DNA of 64,000 nucleotides from Halobacillus aidingensis (GCF_900104185.1 NZ_FNIZ01000017.1:1-64000); one strand, 5' to 3'. Positions 45,106-55,251 are shown, numbered from the stretch's first letter. Translations and numbers: made by a program. The notes: generated from the letters alone by a model not told the origin.

Positions 45106-45826
45106 ATTCCCCGTTCTCGAAATCTTTGGCCCTACGATCCAAGGCGAGGGAATGGTTGTCGGGAGAAAAACGATGTTTGTCCGTACAGCCGGATGTGATT
45201 ACAGTTGTTCGTGGTGCGATTCCGCTTTTACATGGGATGGAAGCGCCAAGCATGACATCGAGCGGTTAACTTCCGAAGAAATTGTGACCCGACTGATCGA
45301 CACCGGTGGAGAGCAATTCGATCATGTCACAATATCAGGTGGTAACCCTGCCCTCTTAAAAAATTTACATGAGCTTATCGTCCCTCTTCATGAAAGAGGA
45401 ATTGAAGTGGCCCTTGAGACACAGGGCAGCCGTTGGCAGGAATGGTTCACTCAAATTGATGACCTGACTATCTCTCCTAAACCACCCAGCTCCGGGATGA
45501 AGACGGATTGGAACATTCTCGATGATATCTTAATCCGCTTGGAAGGCGCTGACCGACTTCAAAACACGAGTATAAAAGTGGTCATCTTTAATAAAGAGGA
45601 CCTGAGCTATGCCGAAAAAGTCCATGAACGTTATCCCAATGTGCCTTTCTTTTTACAAGTCGGAAATGATGATTTGGAAGAAAACGAAGCAGGAACATTA
45701 GCCAGCCACCTCCTTGATCAATACGAATGGCTCATTGATCAAGTTGTCGCCTCATCCAAGCTTAATAAAGTCCGCGTTCTCCCACAAGTGCATGCACTTG
45801 TCTGGGGGAATAAACGAGGAGTATAA
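45098..45826 (+). CDS. queE: 7-carboxy-7-deazaguanine synthase QueE
   Basis: 242 residues. Radical SAM cluster Cys-X3-Cys-X2-Cys in AGCDYSCSWCDS, and EIFGPTIQGEGM at the start. Last gene of queCDE. queF, the final reductase, is not in the window. Confidence 0.95.
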   Translation: MNKFPVLEIFGPTIQGEGMVVGRKTMFVRTAGCDYSCSWCDSAFTWDGSAKHDIERLTSEEIVTRLIDTGGEQFDHVTISGGNPALLKNLHELIVPLHERGIEVALETQGSRWQEWFTQIDDLTISPKPPSSGMKTDWNILDDILIRLEGADRLQNTSIKVVIFNKEDLSYAEKVHERYPNVPFFLQVGNDDLEENEAGTLASHLLDQYEWLIDQVVASSKLNKVRVLPQVHALVWGNKRGV

Positions 45827-45829
45827 AAG

Positions 45830-45868
45830 AAAAAGCCTGACCGCATCACACATGCGGTCAGGCTTTTT
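45830..45868. terminator. queCDE terminator
   Basis: A 17-bp perfect stem (AAAAAGCCTGACCGCAT) with a 5-nt loop, between queE and convergent pmp3. Confidence 0.93.
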
Positions 45869-45870
45869 GC

Positions 45871-46038
45871 TTATCCACGTTTTTTGCTGTCGTAATGACC
45901 TTTCACTACTACGGCCGCGTGGACCGCTCCTGGAACATAAAAAATCAAAGTTAAAATTAAATTCAATAGAGCCTTTAGTGGTTTTCCTGTAAACAATACA
46001 GCTAAAGGTGGTAAAAATATGGCTAGTATATACAACAT
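45871..46038 (-). CDS. YqaE/Pmp3-family membrane peptide
   Basis: 55 residues from the ATG at 46038 (AAAGGATG eight bases upstream). Two membrane helices and the family motif FLPPLAVLF, with the closing AAVVVKGHYD. Pmp3 members affect ion homeostasis or membrane potential in salt stress. It follows the PAP2 gene by 7 bp. Confidence 0.88.
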   Translation of the reverse strand: MLYILAIFLPPLAVLFTGKPLKALLNLILTLIFYVPGAVHAAVVVKGHYDSKKRG

Positions 46039-46045
46039 GGTTGAA

Positions 46046-46789
46046 TCATCCTTTCTCTTGCTTCCTTTCAGTTTTCCCTTTTGAAAGGGTTTGAACACTC
46101 CCTGATTGTCTCCTTCTCTGATTCCATATCGTGATTTCCAGTGCCGCTATGCAAACGAGCAGCCATGCAAGACCGAATAACATGCCTCCAACGACATCCG
46201 TGAAAAAGTGCACCCCTAGATAAACTCTAGAGAGACCCACAAGTGCAATTAATATTCCAAGCGCTACATTTACCGTCCATTTCCAAGGTTTCTTCAAAGG
46301 GCTGATTACGATTAAGTAAATGAGAAAGCCGTAAAAAACGACGGATCCTGTTGTATGTCCACTCGGGAAGCTGAAACCCGTCCCATCATATTCCGCCAGC
46401 ACTTCTGGACGTTGGCGTTCGAAGGAAACCTTCAGCAATTTGGTCAAAGCACTGATGCCGATCATGACGATGGCAAAATAAATACCTACCCACCGGCTGA
46501 ACGGAGAAAAAAACAATAAAAAGATAAGTAATGCTACAGAGGCTATGGATATGAATAAAACGGAGCCCAAGTCTGTCGTCCATCCCCAAAACGTATCCAT
46601 CCACGGGGTAGTAATTGACCTCACTACATCTGTCGCTGTCTCGTCCACAAAGAATTTTTCCTGTTCAAGGACATCTGCCGCAAGCTCAGTAAAGAAATAA
46701 ACGGCTCCGCCTACCAATGCGAAGCCCGCCAAAATAATAATAATAGACGCTTTCGAAAGGTCTGAAAGCTTCGTTCCTGAAAACAACAT
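46046..46789 (-). CDS. PAP2-family phosphatase
   Basis: 247 residues from the ATG at 46789. Six hydrophobic segments and the three phosphatase motifs KVSFERQRP, PSGH and SRVYLGVHFFTD. It probably dephosphorylates a lipid phosphate such as undecaprenyl pyrophosphate or phosphatidic acid. In an operon with pmp3. Confidence 0.9.
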   Translation of the reverse strand: MLFSGTKLSDLSKASIIIILAGFALVGGAVYFFTELAADVLEQEKFFVDETATDVVRSITTPWMDTFWGWTTDLGSVLFISIASVALLIFLLFFSPFSRWVGIYFAIVMIGISALTKLLKVSFERQRPEVLAEYDGTGFSFPSGHTTGSVVFYGFLIYLIVISPLKKPWKWTVNVALGILIALVGLSRVYLGVHFFTDVVGGMLFGLAWLLVCIAALEITIWNQRRRQSGSVQTLSKGKTERKQEKG

Positions 46790-46792
46790 CAC

Positions 46793-47228
46793 AATTCCTC
46801 CTGACTGCCAATGACTCTTAATTCAACCCTTCCCCTATTCGCTATCGATTAACCTTGAAATGCAATCCTCAGTGCTCTCTGGTCGCAAATCAAGCTTCTG
46901 TTATGAAAAACAAAATGAACTGTTCCTATTGCTTTCAAACGTAAAAACTAGACCTGTGACTAGTCTTACCTTTTAATCATAAATGAAACCATGAGCATCA
47001 TTCATAATCGAATGCGCGCCCGCTTCTCCCTCTTAGCCAATCAACAATCTTCTTCCTTGTAAAAAGATAAGCCATTAAGAGTATGATTCAGTCTTCCATT
47101 GATAAGAACCGTGGAAAAACAATGGAGGAAGGATGATCTCATTCATTTGTAACCACTGTTTTCTGTACAACTTTCTGACTTTCCCTTCTGTTCATCCGTC
47201 CTTTTTTTCATTTATAATAGATGGTTTC
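46793..47228. other. Gene-free stretch between the PAP2 and MFS genes
   Basis: About 430 bp without a supportable gene. A weak CTTCCATTG/CAATGGAGGAAG inverted repeat lies at 47092-47131. No promoter was clear enough to assign. Confidence 0.5.
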
Positions 47229-47274
47229 AAAAACGAAAACTCGGATGCTGTCCCTGCATCCGAGTTTCGTTTTT
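47229..47274 (-). terminator. Terminator of the MFS gene
   Basis: AAAAACGAAACTCGGATGC pairs with GCATCCGAGTTTTCGTTTTT around a short loop. Confidence 0.9.
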
Positions 47275-47277
47275 AAT

Positions 47278-48537
47278 TTATGCTGTTTTCTCTTTGTTCA
47301 TTAATGCTTTTCGCTTTTTCTGTTCATCGACCTTGGTCAGAATAGATACCACCAAGGCGATGACGAATAGACCAGAGAAGAAAATGAGGCTGTTCTCATA
47401 GCTTCCTGTCGTATCTTTCATCCAAGCTGCAAAGATAGGACCAGCAAGTCCGGCAGCCGCCCAAGCGGTCAAAATATAGCCATGAATGGCACCAAGTTCT
47501 TTTGTTCCAAACAAGTCCCCGATAAACGCGGGGATGGTAGCAAAGCCGCCACCATAACAAGTGTAAATAATAGAAAAAGCAATAACAAAAATCCAAGTCG
47601 CGGTTGTCCAAGGAAGAACAAGGAATAAACCGATCTGCAGAACAAAGAAAGTAATATAAGTATTCGCACGACCTATATAATCGGAGGCACTTGCCCAACC
47701 GATTCTTCCGAGTCCATTGAAAACCCCCATCACACCCACGAGAGTGGCTGCAGTGGCTGTCGATACCCCGACACTTTCCTCCAACAATGGTTTAGCTGCA
47801 GAAATAACAGCGATCCCACAAGTGACATTAATGAATAACATTGTCCAGAGGTAATAAAAACGCTTGGTCTTTAACGCTTCCTTTGCACGCAAGTTTGCTA
47901 AATCTTGATTTTCCGTATCTGTTTCCTTATCTGGATCATAGCCTTTAGGTGTCCAACCTTCTGGAGGGCGGGACATGTAAAGGGACGAACCAATCATAAC
48001 GACAAAATAACTGATTCCCAAAATATAAAAGGTAGCTGCAATTCCAACTGAATTGATAAGAAAATCCATTAATGGACTGGCGATAGCGGCTGCAAACCCG
48101 AAGCCCATAATCGCCATCCCTGTTGCCAAACCTCTACGGTCAGGGAACCATTTTACTAAAGTAGAAACAGGTGCGATATAACCGACACCTAAACCTATTC
48201 CTCCAAGCACCCCGTAAAATATGTACAGCATCCATAATGATCCTGCGCTTACAGCGATTCCTGACCCGGCCACACCAATCCCGAAAAAGATGGCAGCTGT
48301 GATTCCGGCGACCCTCGGTCCATACTTTTCCACAAACCATCCTAAAAAGGCTGCAGATAATCCTAAAAATAAAATTGCAATACTGAAGGTCAGCTGAACT
48401 TGACTTGCTGACCAGCCAAATTCTTCGCTCAGTGGGCCTGTAAAGTTACTCCAGGCATAAACAGAACCGATAGATATATGAATCCCTACCGCTCCTAAGG
48501 CGATCAACCATCTGTTCTTTACTTTTCTTTCTGACAT
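47278..48537 (-). CDS. OFA-family MFS transporter
   Basis: 419 residues, twelve hydrophobic segments. The opening (GAVGIHISIGSVYAWSNFTGP, shortened to SIGSVYAWSNF) and the PVSTLVKWFPDRRGLATG loop are typical of the oxalate/formate antiporter family, which in Firmicutes often carries lactate or other small acids. Substrate unknown. Monocistronic. Confidence 0.87.
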   Translation of the reverse strand: MSERKVKNRWLIALGAVGIHISIGSVYAWSNFTGPLSEEFGWSASQVQLTFSIAILFLGLSAAFLGWFVEKYGPRVAGITAAIFFGIGVAGSGIAVSAGSLWMLYIFYGVLGGIGLGVGYIAPVSTLVKWFPDRRGLATGMAIMGFGFAAAIASPLMDFLINSVGIAATFYILGISYFVVMIGSSLYMSRPPEGWTPKGYDPDKETDTENQDLANLRAKEALKTKRFYYLWTMLFINVTCGIAVISAAKPLLEESVGVSTATAATLVGVMGVFNGLGRIGWASASDYIGRANTYITFFVLQIGLFLVLPWTTATWIFVIAFSIIYTCYGGGFATIPAFIGDLFGTKELGAIHGYILTAWAAAGLAGPIFAAWMKDTTGSYENSLIFFSGLFVIALVVSILTKVDEQKKRKALMNKEKTA

Positions 48538-48701
48538 TTTTTCACCTCTTTATCATTAATTACCTGTCTTTTTCCTATAATCTCAAATTCTAAACAAAAT
48601 TCCATTTATTATGACACATTCTGTCCATATTCTTCCTCATTTGGATTATTTCCTGGACAATAAAAAAACACCTCCTATCCAGAAAGTGTCCATTAAGTAT
48701 A

Positions 48702-49244
48702 AGCTCCCGTTTGTGTAAGACTCAGTTTCGAAATAACCGGGGTTCGTTTGCCATATTAAGAGTCAGGGGTGGTTGGGAAGCAGCTCGCTTTCCTGCGGGG
48801 ATGGCGGAGAGCCTGCTCGAGCTAAAGCTCTGCGGGGTCTCTCCAGCCAATCCATTCCCGCGGGAGTCTCCCAGCTTCCCAACCACCCCATTCGTTGAAT
48901 GTGAGAAACGAACCCCTTTCCCAAGTTGGATTGTCTTCCACTACCCCGCTGTTTAGAAGCATAAATCGCTCTGTATCAAGCTCTCATGAACCTGAACATG
49001 GGAGTTTAATCTTACACTCCCATCAAGCTGGATAGCTAACTTATCCAAGGAGTGGTTTCGAGAATCTTACATGGCAAAGGGGCGGAGGGGAATGGGGAGA
49101 CTCCTGCGGGAAAAGAGTGCTAGGTGAGAACCCGCAGGACGGAGTCCGAGGAGGCTCACCGCGCTCCCGCGGAAAGCGAGCTATTCCCCGTAGCCCCCAT
49201 CCACTCAACAAAAGTCTCGAAACTGAGTCTTCCACAATCCTGCC
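48702..49244 (+). repeat. Dispersed inverted-repeat element, copy 4 (order B-linker-A)
   Basis: Left boundary AGCTCCC, left repeat 48711-48733 (two changes), right repeat 49215-49237, then TCCTGCC. Module B is next to the left flank and module A next to the right, as in copy 3. 543 bp, uninterrupted. Confidence 0.85.
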
Positions 49245-49281
49245 TTTTATTTGAATATTACTATTCTACAAAGCTCACCTT

Positions 49282-50070
49282 CTAAATCCAGCGTTGTTTT
49301 TTTCGGTAGGATTTTACGTCTCTGTAATTTTTACGTCCCTCTTCATTCATACCTAAATAGTGTTCTTGTACTTCCTGGTTAGAAAGCAGTTCTGATACAG
49401 GAGCTTCCAAAACAGAGCGCCCGTCCTCAATGATATATCCATAATCAGCGATGGAGAGCGCTACATTGGCATTTTGCTCAACGACCAGGATGGACATCCC
49501 TTCTTCTTCATTGATCTGTTTAATGTTTTGAAAGATCTCTTTGACGAGAAGCGGGGCAATCCCAAGAGACGGTTCGTCTAACAACAATAGCTTCGGTTTC
49601 GCCATGATTCCTCTTCCGATGGCGAGCATTTGTTGTTCACCTCCTGAGAGCAATCCTGCATGACGGGTACGTAATGTTTTCAGCTTTGGAAAATAATGAT
49701 AGACACGCTCCATATCATTCTTTATGTTCCTTCGATCTTTTCTAGTGTGAGCGCCTGCTGTTAAATTTTCTTCGACTGTGAGATGCTTAAAAACTCTTCT
49801 TCCTTCCATACTTTGAAAAATACCTTTTTGAACAATTTTATCAGGACTCATTGAAGTCAAATCTTCTTCTTGATACGTAATTCTCCCCTTCGTCACCTGC
49901 CCGTTATCTCCCCCAAGCAAACCTGAGATCGCCTTAAGCGTCGTGGATTTCCCTGCTCCATTGCTTCCTAACAAAGCGACGATGTCTCCATCCGGCACCT
50001 CGATGGACATCCCTTTTAAGACTAGAATCATCTTCGAATACACCACTTCAATATTATTGACTTTCAACAT
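49282..50070 (-). CDS. livF: Branched-chain-amino-acid-type ABC ATPase LivF
   Basis: 262 residues. Walker A GSNGAGKSTT, signature LLSGGEQQMLAIGRG, Walker B LLLDEPSLGIAP. LivF-type. Last gene of the operon and separated from livK by a terminator-like hairpin. Confidence 0.9.
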   Translation of the reverse strand: MLKVNNIEVVYSKMILVLKGMSIEVPDGDIVALLGSNGAGKSTTLKAISGLLGGDNGQVTKGRITYQEEDLTSMSPDKIVQKGIFQSMEGRRVFKHLTVEENLTAGAHTRKDRRNIKNDMERVYHYFPKLKTLRTRHAGLLSGGEQQMLAIGRGIMAKPKLLLLDEPSLGIAPLLVKEIFQNIKQINEEEGMSILVVEQNANVALSIADYGYIIEDGRSVLEAPVSELLSNQEVQEHYLGMNEEGRKNYRDVKSYRKKQRWI

Positions 50071-50090
50071 AAGGCTTTACCCTCCTTTTG

Positions 50091-50117
50091 AAAAAAGGGG
50101 CCTCACCATGAGACCCC
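50091..50117 (-). terminator. Internal terminator between livK and livF
   Basis: GGGGTCTCA pairs with TGAGGCCCC (one wobble), with a TGG loop, then six T. It would reduce livF relative to the binding protein. Confidence 0.8.
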
Positions 50118-50123
50118 ACACTC

Positions 50124-51332
50124 TTAATCTTCATAACTGAAATAATCCGTGATGACTTCGAACTTCCCATTCTTTACTTCAGCCAGACGCACTTGGTTCG
50201 TACCCGCATGGTTGTCTTCTGAGAAAGTAACAGGTGCAGCTAGACCACCTAAGTCCATGTCTTTGATTTGTTCGATTCCTTTACGGATGCCTTCTCCGTT
50301 CAACTCTTCAGCATTTCCTATCCCTTCGGCCATAATTTTAGCTGTGACCCACCCTTGAACGAATTTTTGACTGACATCTTCAAGACTTTCTCCCTTGGAC
50401 TCCAGGTACTCTTCCATTTCAGCCAGCCCTTCCAAGTCTTCATATGGGAAAGCGTGAGTGACGACTCCTAACATTCCTTCTGCCGCGTCCCCGGCTATTT
50501 CTACAACTCCTTCTCCAGTCGCCCAGTTCAAACCGATGAATTGGGTATCAATGCCCAGCGTCTGAGCTTCCCGTAAAATCGTCGCTGTCGCTCCCCATGT
50601 TTGCTGAATGATGGCATAGTCTGGAGCTGCCTCTTGCATATTCAACATTTGGGACTGTGCTTCTGTCGCCGTCACCGGAATAACTTGTTCATCCACCACT
50701 TCGACACCGACTTCGGCCGCGTAGGCTTTAATATCCTCAATTGGTGAACGCCCGAAAGCAGTATCGTTATAAAGGAGAGCGAGGGTCGGATTGTCTCCTT
50801 CGTGATTCTCCTTGATCCACTGCACAACAGCTCGTCCCTGGTCAGAGTATGTAGCTGCTGTCAAAAAGTTGTATGGACTCTCCTCTAAATTTTTCAGGTT
50901 TTCTGAGTAGGAAGCAGAGAAGTATGGAAGTTGATCGTTCGCTACTTGCTGACGAAGTGCTTCCGTATCCGCCGTTCCCCAACCGAGAATGGCCGATACA
51001 TTGTCTTTATCACGGAGCTCTTGATACAAACGCTGTCCTTTCGCCATGTCGTAGGCGTAATCATCACCAATGAGTTCGACTTGAACACCATCAATTCCGC
51101 CTTGACTATTCAAATATTCATAGTAAGCTTTCTCACCTTCTGAATATGGAGTCCCAACATCACCCGTACCGCCTGTAATATCAAAGAGCGCTCCAATTTT
51201 CACGGTGTTTCCGTCAGAAGCTTCGGCGTCTCCACCAGCCGCTCCTTCATCTCCACTACAAGCAACCAGCATCCCCATTAACAGCATGAAACACAACAAA
51301 AGCATCGTTGATTTTGCGTACGTTTTGATCAA
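50124..51332 (-). CDS. livK: Branched-chain-amino-acid-type binding lipoprotein
   Basis: 402 residues from a TTG at 51332, chosen for AAGGGAG upstream and a normal lipoprotein start. Lipobox LVAC, then an acidic linker. Periplasmic-binding fold type I (IGALFDITGGTGDVG at the mature N-terminus). The ligand may be an acid rather than an amino acid given the ligase in the operon. Confidence 0.87.
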   Translation of the reverse strand: MIKTYAKSTMLLLCFMLLMGMLVACSGDEGAAGGDAEASDGNTVKIGALFDITGGTGDVGTPYSEGEKAYYEYLNSQGGIDGVQVELIGDDYAYDMAKGQRLYQELRDKDNVSAILGWGTADTEALRQQVANDQLPYFSASYSENLKNLEESPYNFLTAATYSDQGRAVVQWIKENHEGDNPTLALLYNDTAFGRSPIEDIKAYAAEVGVEVVDEQVIPVTATEAQSQMLNMQEAAPDYAIIQQTWGATATILREAQTLGIDTQFIGLNWATGEGVVEIAGDAAEGMLGVVTHAFPYEDLEGLAEMEEYLESKGESLEDVSQKFVQGWVTAKIMAEGIGNAEELNGEGIRKGIEQIKDMDLGGLAAPVTFSEDNHAGTNQVRLAEVKNGKFEVITDYFSYED

Positions 51333-51400
51333 ATCCTCGACTCCCTTTCTATTTGTTATATAGTTTAGAGTAAAAAGGCAAAGACCCTTCCCTCCACTTG

Positions 51401-52462
51401 CTAATAAGAAAATGGCCAAACTTTGAAGTAATTTTTGATGTTACTCCACATATGCGCCAACCCGCCTGGTTCAAAGATGAGAAACAGGATGATGGCTGCA
51501 CCAAAAGCAAGTTCCTGGAAGGCTGCTAATGTGTTTTGCATATCCGGCATATAGACAGCGAGATAATCCATGATAAAACCGAGGCCCACAGGCAAAAGTG
51601 TAATAAATATGGCTCCAAGAATGGATCCAAGGATACTCCCGAGGCCACCGACTAAAATCATCGCCAAGTATTGAATCGAAACTGTGATGCTGTATAGTTC
51701 GGGGCTGACAATCATCGTATAATGAGCGAGCAATGCGCCGGCGATCCCAACAAAAAAGGAGCTGATTGCGAAGGAAAGCACCTTGTATGTGAACAAATTG
51801 ATGCCCATGATTTCTGCTGCTACGTCACGATCGCGAACAGCTAAAAAGGCTCTACCTGTACGGCTCCGGAATAAATTCAGGGCATATACGATGGTGAAAA
51901 GCAAAATGATGAGACACAAATAGTAGTAGCTGCTTGCAGACATCAAAGAAAACGATCCGATGGACGGACGTTGAAGTACCATTCCAGAGGTTCCACCTGT
52001 CAAACCTGTCCACCGGCTAATGACAAACAGGATAATGAATTGAGCCGCTAGTGTGGCAATCGCCAAATAAAGACCTTTCAATCTTAGCGACGGAATTCCG
52101 AACAGTGCTCCTACAGAAGCTGTGATGAGACCTGCAACAGGTAAAGCCACCCAAAAACTTAAACCCAGAGTACTTGTTAAAATGGCGGATGTATATCCTC
52201 CTACACCCAGGAAGGCACCGACCCCGATGGAGATCTGACCAGTGAATCCTGTCAAAATGTTCAAACCGATAGCGCCTATGGAAGCAATCGCACATAAAGT
52301 CGCAAGACCGATGACGTAATTATCAGCCAGCAAAGGAAACAGAAAGGCTAGAATGGCCAGTCCAAGCATCCTGATTTTCACCCGTTTGATTGAGAAAATA
52401 GCCATATCTTTCTCGTATCGAGTTTTGTAATTGCCACATTCCATTACAAATGGATTTTTCAC
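51401..52462 (-). CDS. livM: ABC permease LivM
   Basis: 353 residues from a GTG at 52462 just after the livH stop, with AAAGGGTG upstream. About ten membrane segments and the LivM signature GLNILTGFTGQISIG. Pairs with LivH. Confidence 0.88.
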   Translation of the reverse strand: MKNPFVMECGNYKTRYEKDMAIFSIKRVKIRMLGLAILAFLFPLLADNYVIGLATLCAIASIGAIGLNILTGFTGQISIGVGAFLGVGGYTSAILTSTLGLSFWVALPVAGLITASVGALFGIPSLRLKGLYLAIATLAAQFIILFVISRWTGLTGGTSGMVLQRPSIGSFSLMSASSYYYLCLIILLFTIVYALNLFRSRTGRAFLAVRDRDVAAEIMGINLFTYKVLSFAISSFFVGIAGALLAHYTMIVSPELYSITVSIQYLAMILVGGLGSILGSILGAIFITLLPVGLGFIMDYLAVYMPDMQNTLAAFQELAFGAAIILFLIFEPGGLAHMWSNIKNYFKVWPFSY

Positions 52463-52466
52463 ATCC

Positions 52467-53351
52467 TCACACCCTTTCCATTCCACCTTTTCCAAAGAGA
52501 CCATATGGTTTGATCATTAATATCAAAATGACTATGATGAACGGAAACACTTCTTTCAATCCTCCACCGACAAGGGGGTCGATATATCCACCCGCCATAC
52601 TTTGCAATATTCCTATTATAAATCCACCAACAATGGCTCCAGGGATACTATCCAGTCCTCCCAGAATGACCACAGGTAAAACGGTAAGGCCGATCACGCT
52701 CATTGTTGCGTTCACTCCGTTTATATTTCCAAGCAGCACCCCGCCGACAGCAGCGACGATACAAGCAATCGCCCAGGTGATAGCAAATACTCGTTTCACA
52801 TTGATTCCCATACTGGCGGCTGCCTGAAGGTCATCCGCTACCGCGCGCATGGCCACCCCCATTTTTGAGAATTTAAAGAAGATAGTAAAAGCAAGGAGCA
52901 GAGCCATAACAATAATGAACGACCATAAATAGACAGGTGTAATAAGAACTTCACCAAAAGTCACCGGAGTGTTCGGAAAGAGGTTTGGATACACACGAGT
53001 CTGGTGTCCCCATACCATATGGACCAACCCTGCGAGCAGGTTACCGAGACCAATCGTCGCCATAATGACCGAAATGGTAGGTGCATTCAGTAACGGTCTT
53101 AGTACGACCCTCTCAACCAATAACCCAAGTACACCACACACGCCCAGGGTAACCGCAAGAGCCACTAAGAAAGGCAGTTTCAAAGCAGTGACAAGTGTCA
53201 AACAAATATATGATCCGATAAGTACGAATTCACCATTTGCCAGATTCAAAGCATCGCTAGCTTTATAGATGAGGACGAACCCTAATGCTACGAGTGCATA
53301 AATACTTCCTACTACAATTCCACTGACGAGCATTTGCATAAAGAAAGTCAA
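52467..53351 (-). CDS. livH: ABC permease LivH
   Basis: 294 residues. Start at TTG 53351 (GGGGGTGG upstream); an ATG at 53339 is possible. LivH signature GSIYALVALGFVLIYKASD and the loop ADDLQAAASMGIN. Overlaps the ligase stop region, so coupled. Confidence 0.9.
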   Translation of the reverse strand: MTFFMQMLVSGIVVGSIYALVALGFVLIYKASDALNLANGEFVLIGSYICLTLVTALKLPFLVALAVTLGVCGVLGLLVERVVLRPLLNAPTISVIMATIGLGNLLAGLVHMVWGHQTRVYPNLFPNTPVTFGEVLITPVYLWSFIIVMALLLAFTIFFKFSKMGVAMRAVADDLQAAASMGINVKRVFAITWAIACIVAAVGGVLLGNINGVNATMSVIGLTVLPVVILGGLDSIPGAIVGGFIIGILQSMAGGYIDPLVGGGLKEVFPFIIVILILMIKPYGLFGKGGMERV

Positions 53352-53352
53352 C

Positions 53353-55236
53353 TCAAGCCACCCCCTGTGATCGATCTAATAAGATGACGGGCACGATTTC
53401 CCCCTCGTTCGTTTGTTCAGAATATAGATTTGACAGTGTATCGAACTGTCCGCCATCATTATATAACGCTGCTAAATAACGCTTGTAATTCTTTTCCACA
53501 GTTCTCCGTACCGTTTTCTGCGTGGACGTCATTTCCCCATCACTCAGTCGTAACTCTTCAGGAAGGATGACGAACCGTTTGATTCGACTTTCTTCAGGTA
53601 AAGATGCCATCATTTCGACGACTTGGTCCCTGATGAGTTCTATAACCTCCGGATTCATCGTCAAATCCCGGTAACTCGTATAAGAGATTTGATTCTTTTC
53701 TGCCCAACGCCCCACGCTGGCTCGATGAATCGTGACCATGGCCGTCAAATATGAACGACCTTCGCCGAAGACCAAAGCTTCTTGTAAGTAGTGACTCTTC
53801 CGAAGCTCGGTTTCGATTTCACTGGAGGATCGTCCATCTGTTGAATCCAAAGCCAATCGCTCCTCCATTCTTCCACGGATTTCGATTTCTCCTGAATCTA
53901 GGATTTTGCCGTAATCTCCAGTAGAAAATTCCGTGACAGGGTGTCCCCCAAAATAACCAGCGAAAACTTGTAGACCTTCCACTTGAATTTCCCCTCTGGA
54001 CGCTATACTCATAGATAAACCAGGCAGTGGTTTTCCCGCACCTTCAGCCGACCATTCGTGATCCCTCTGAATAGAAGCATAGCCTGTCGTTTCAACCGTT
54101 CCATACGTTTGTTTCACATTGACTCCCAATCCTTGGAAAAACTCAAAAGCATCCTTATTTAACCTGCCGCCCGTCACGTAAGCCCTTCTTAAACGTGAAA
54201 GTCCTAAATGGTCACGAATGGCACTGTACATAAAGAAGTCATTCAGTGAGTAACTGATTTTCGATAAAAAAGAGACTGAACGGTTGCTCAATTTTGCTCG
54301 TGCGTTTTTTTCTATGCCGGATTCGGTAAGTGTATATATTTTTTTCTTCAATCGTGTGGAATCATTCATTCGAATTTGGAAGCGCGTCCATATGTTCTCA
54401 AATGTTCGTGGAGGTGCTTGGATCAAGTGTGGTCCGATTTCTCTTAAATCGTTTAATATGGTAGAAGGTTCTTCAGGAAAATTGATGGTCATCCCTCTCG
54501 TCAAGGACAATCCGACCGCCATCACTTGTTCACAAATCCAAGCGAGAGACAAGAAGGATAAGTAGTCATCATCAGCTTTTACAGGGTCTACTTCATGTAT
54601 AGATAAAGCCGTTTGGATCAGGTTGGTATGCGTGAAAGTAGCGGCTTTCGGGTGACGTGTCACCCCAGAAGTGAACGTAATGAAAGCAATATCCAACGGT
54701 TTTACTTTTTGGATTTGATGCTCAAAGAAAGACGGATCTTCACTAGCTCTTGTTCTACCGATGGACTGCACGTTTTTTAAATCCATAAGCTTGTCATGCG
54801 AATAGGACCGGAGACCTTTTTCATTATAGAAAAGAATGGATTCAATGGTTGGAAACGAATCGATGATATCAAGAAGCTTGTCCACCTGTTCCTGGTCCTC
54901 AACCACTAAGATTCTCGGTTCACATTCGTGTAAGCAATGGGCCATCGCGTCAGGCGAAGCATCTTGATAAATCCCCACAGGGACTGCGCCAATCGATTGG
55001 GCCGCAAGTTCTGTAACAATCCAATGCGGTCGATTATCCCCGATGATTCCGATGCGGTCTCCTGCTTGGATCGAAAACTCTTCTTGGAATCCAAGGGCTA
55101 GTGATTCTACCTCTCTGTAATATTTATGCCAGGTCCATTCTTTCCAAATGCCTAAATTCTTCTGGCGGAAGGCCACTTCCCTCCCTTCTTTATCTGCTTT
55201 TTCAAACAAAAGCTGAGGCAGCGTTCGGTGCGTCAT
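53353..55236 (-). CDS. AMP-dependent acyl-CoA ligase
   Basis: 627 residues, long-chain (FadD15-like) type. The AMP loop reads FTFTSGVTRHPKAATF, unlike the usual TSGTTGxPKG, and QTYGTVETTG stands at the second motif. A C-terminal DGEMTSTQKTVRRTV is seen. It sits between livG and livH, so it probably activates the transported acid to its CoA ester. Confidence 0.88.
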   Translation of the reverse strand: MTHRTLPQLLFEKADKEGREVAFRQKNLGIWKEWTWHKYYREVESLALGFQEEFSIQAGDRIGIIGDNRPHWIVTELAAQSIGAVPVGIYQDASPDAMAHCLHECEPRILVVEDQEQVDKLLDIIDSFPTIESILFYNEKGLRSYSHDKLMDLKNVQSIGRTRASEDPSFFEHQIQKVKPLDIAFITFTSGVTRHPKAATFTHTNLIQTALSIHEVDPVKADDDYLSFLSLAWICEQVMAVGLSLTRGMTINFPEEPSTILNDLREIGPHLIQAPPRTFENIWTRFQIRMNDSTRLKKKIYTLTESGIEKNARAKLSNRSVSFLSKISYSLNDFFMYSAIRDHLGLSRLRRAYVTGGRLNKDAFEFFQGLGVNVKQTYGTVETTGYASIQRDHEWSAEGAGKPLPGLSMSIASRGEIQVEGLQVFAGYFGGHPVTEFSTGDYGKILDSGEIEIRGRMEERLALDSTDGRSSSEIETELRKSHYLQEALVFGEGRSYLTAMVTIHRASVGRWAEKNQISYTSYRDLTMNPEVIELIRDQVVEMMASLPEESRIKRFVILPEELRLSDGEMTSTQKTVRRTVEKNYKRYLAALYNDGGQFDTLSNLYSEQTNEGEIVPVILLDRSQGVA

Positions 55237-55251
55237 TCCACAATCCCCTCC

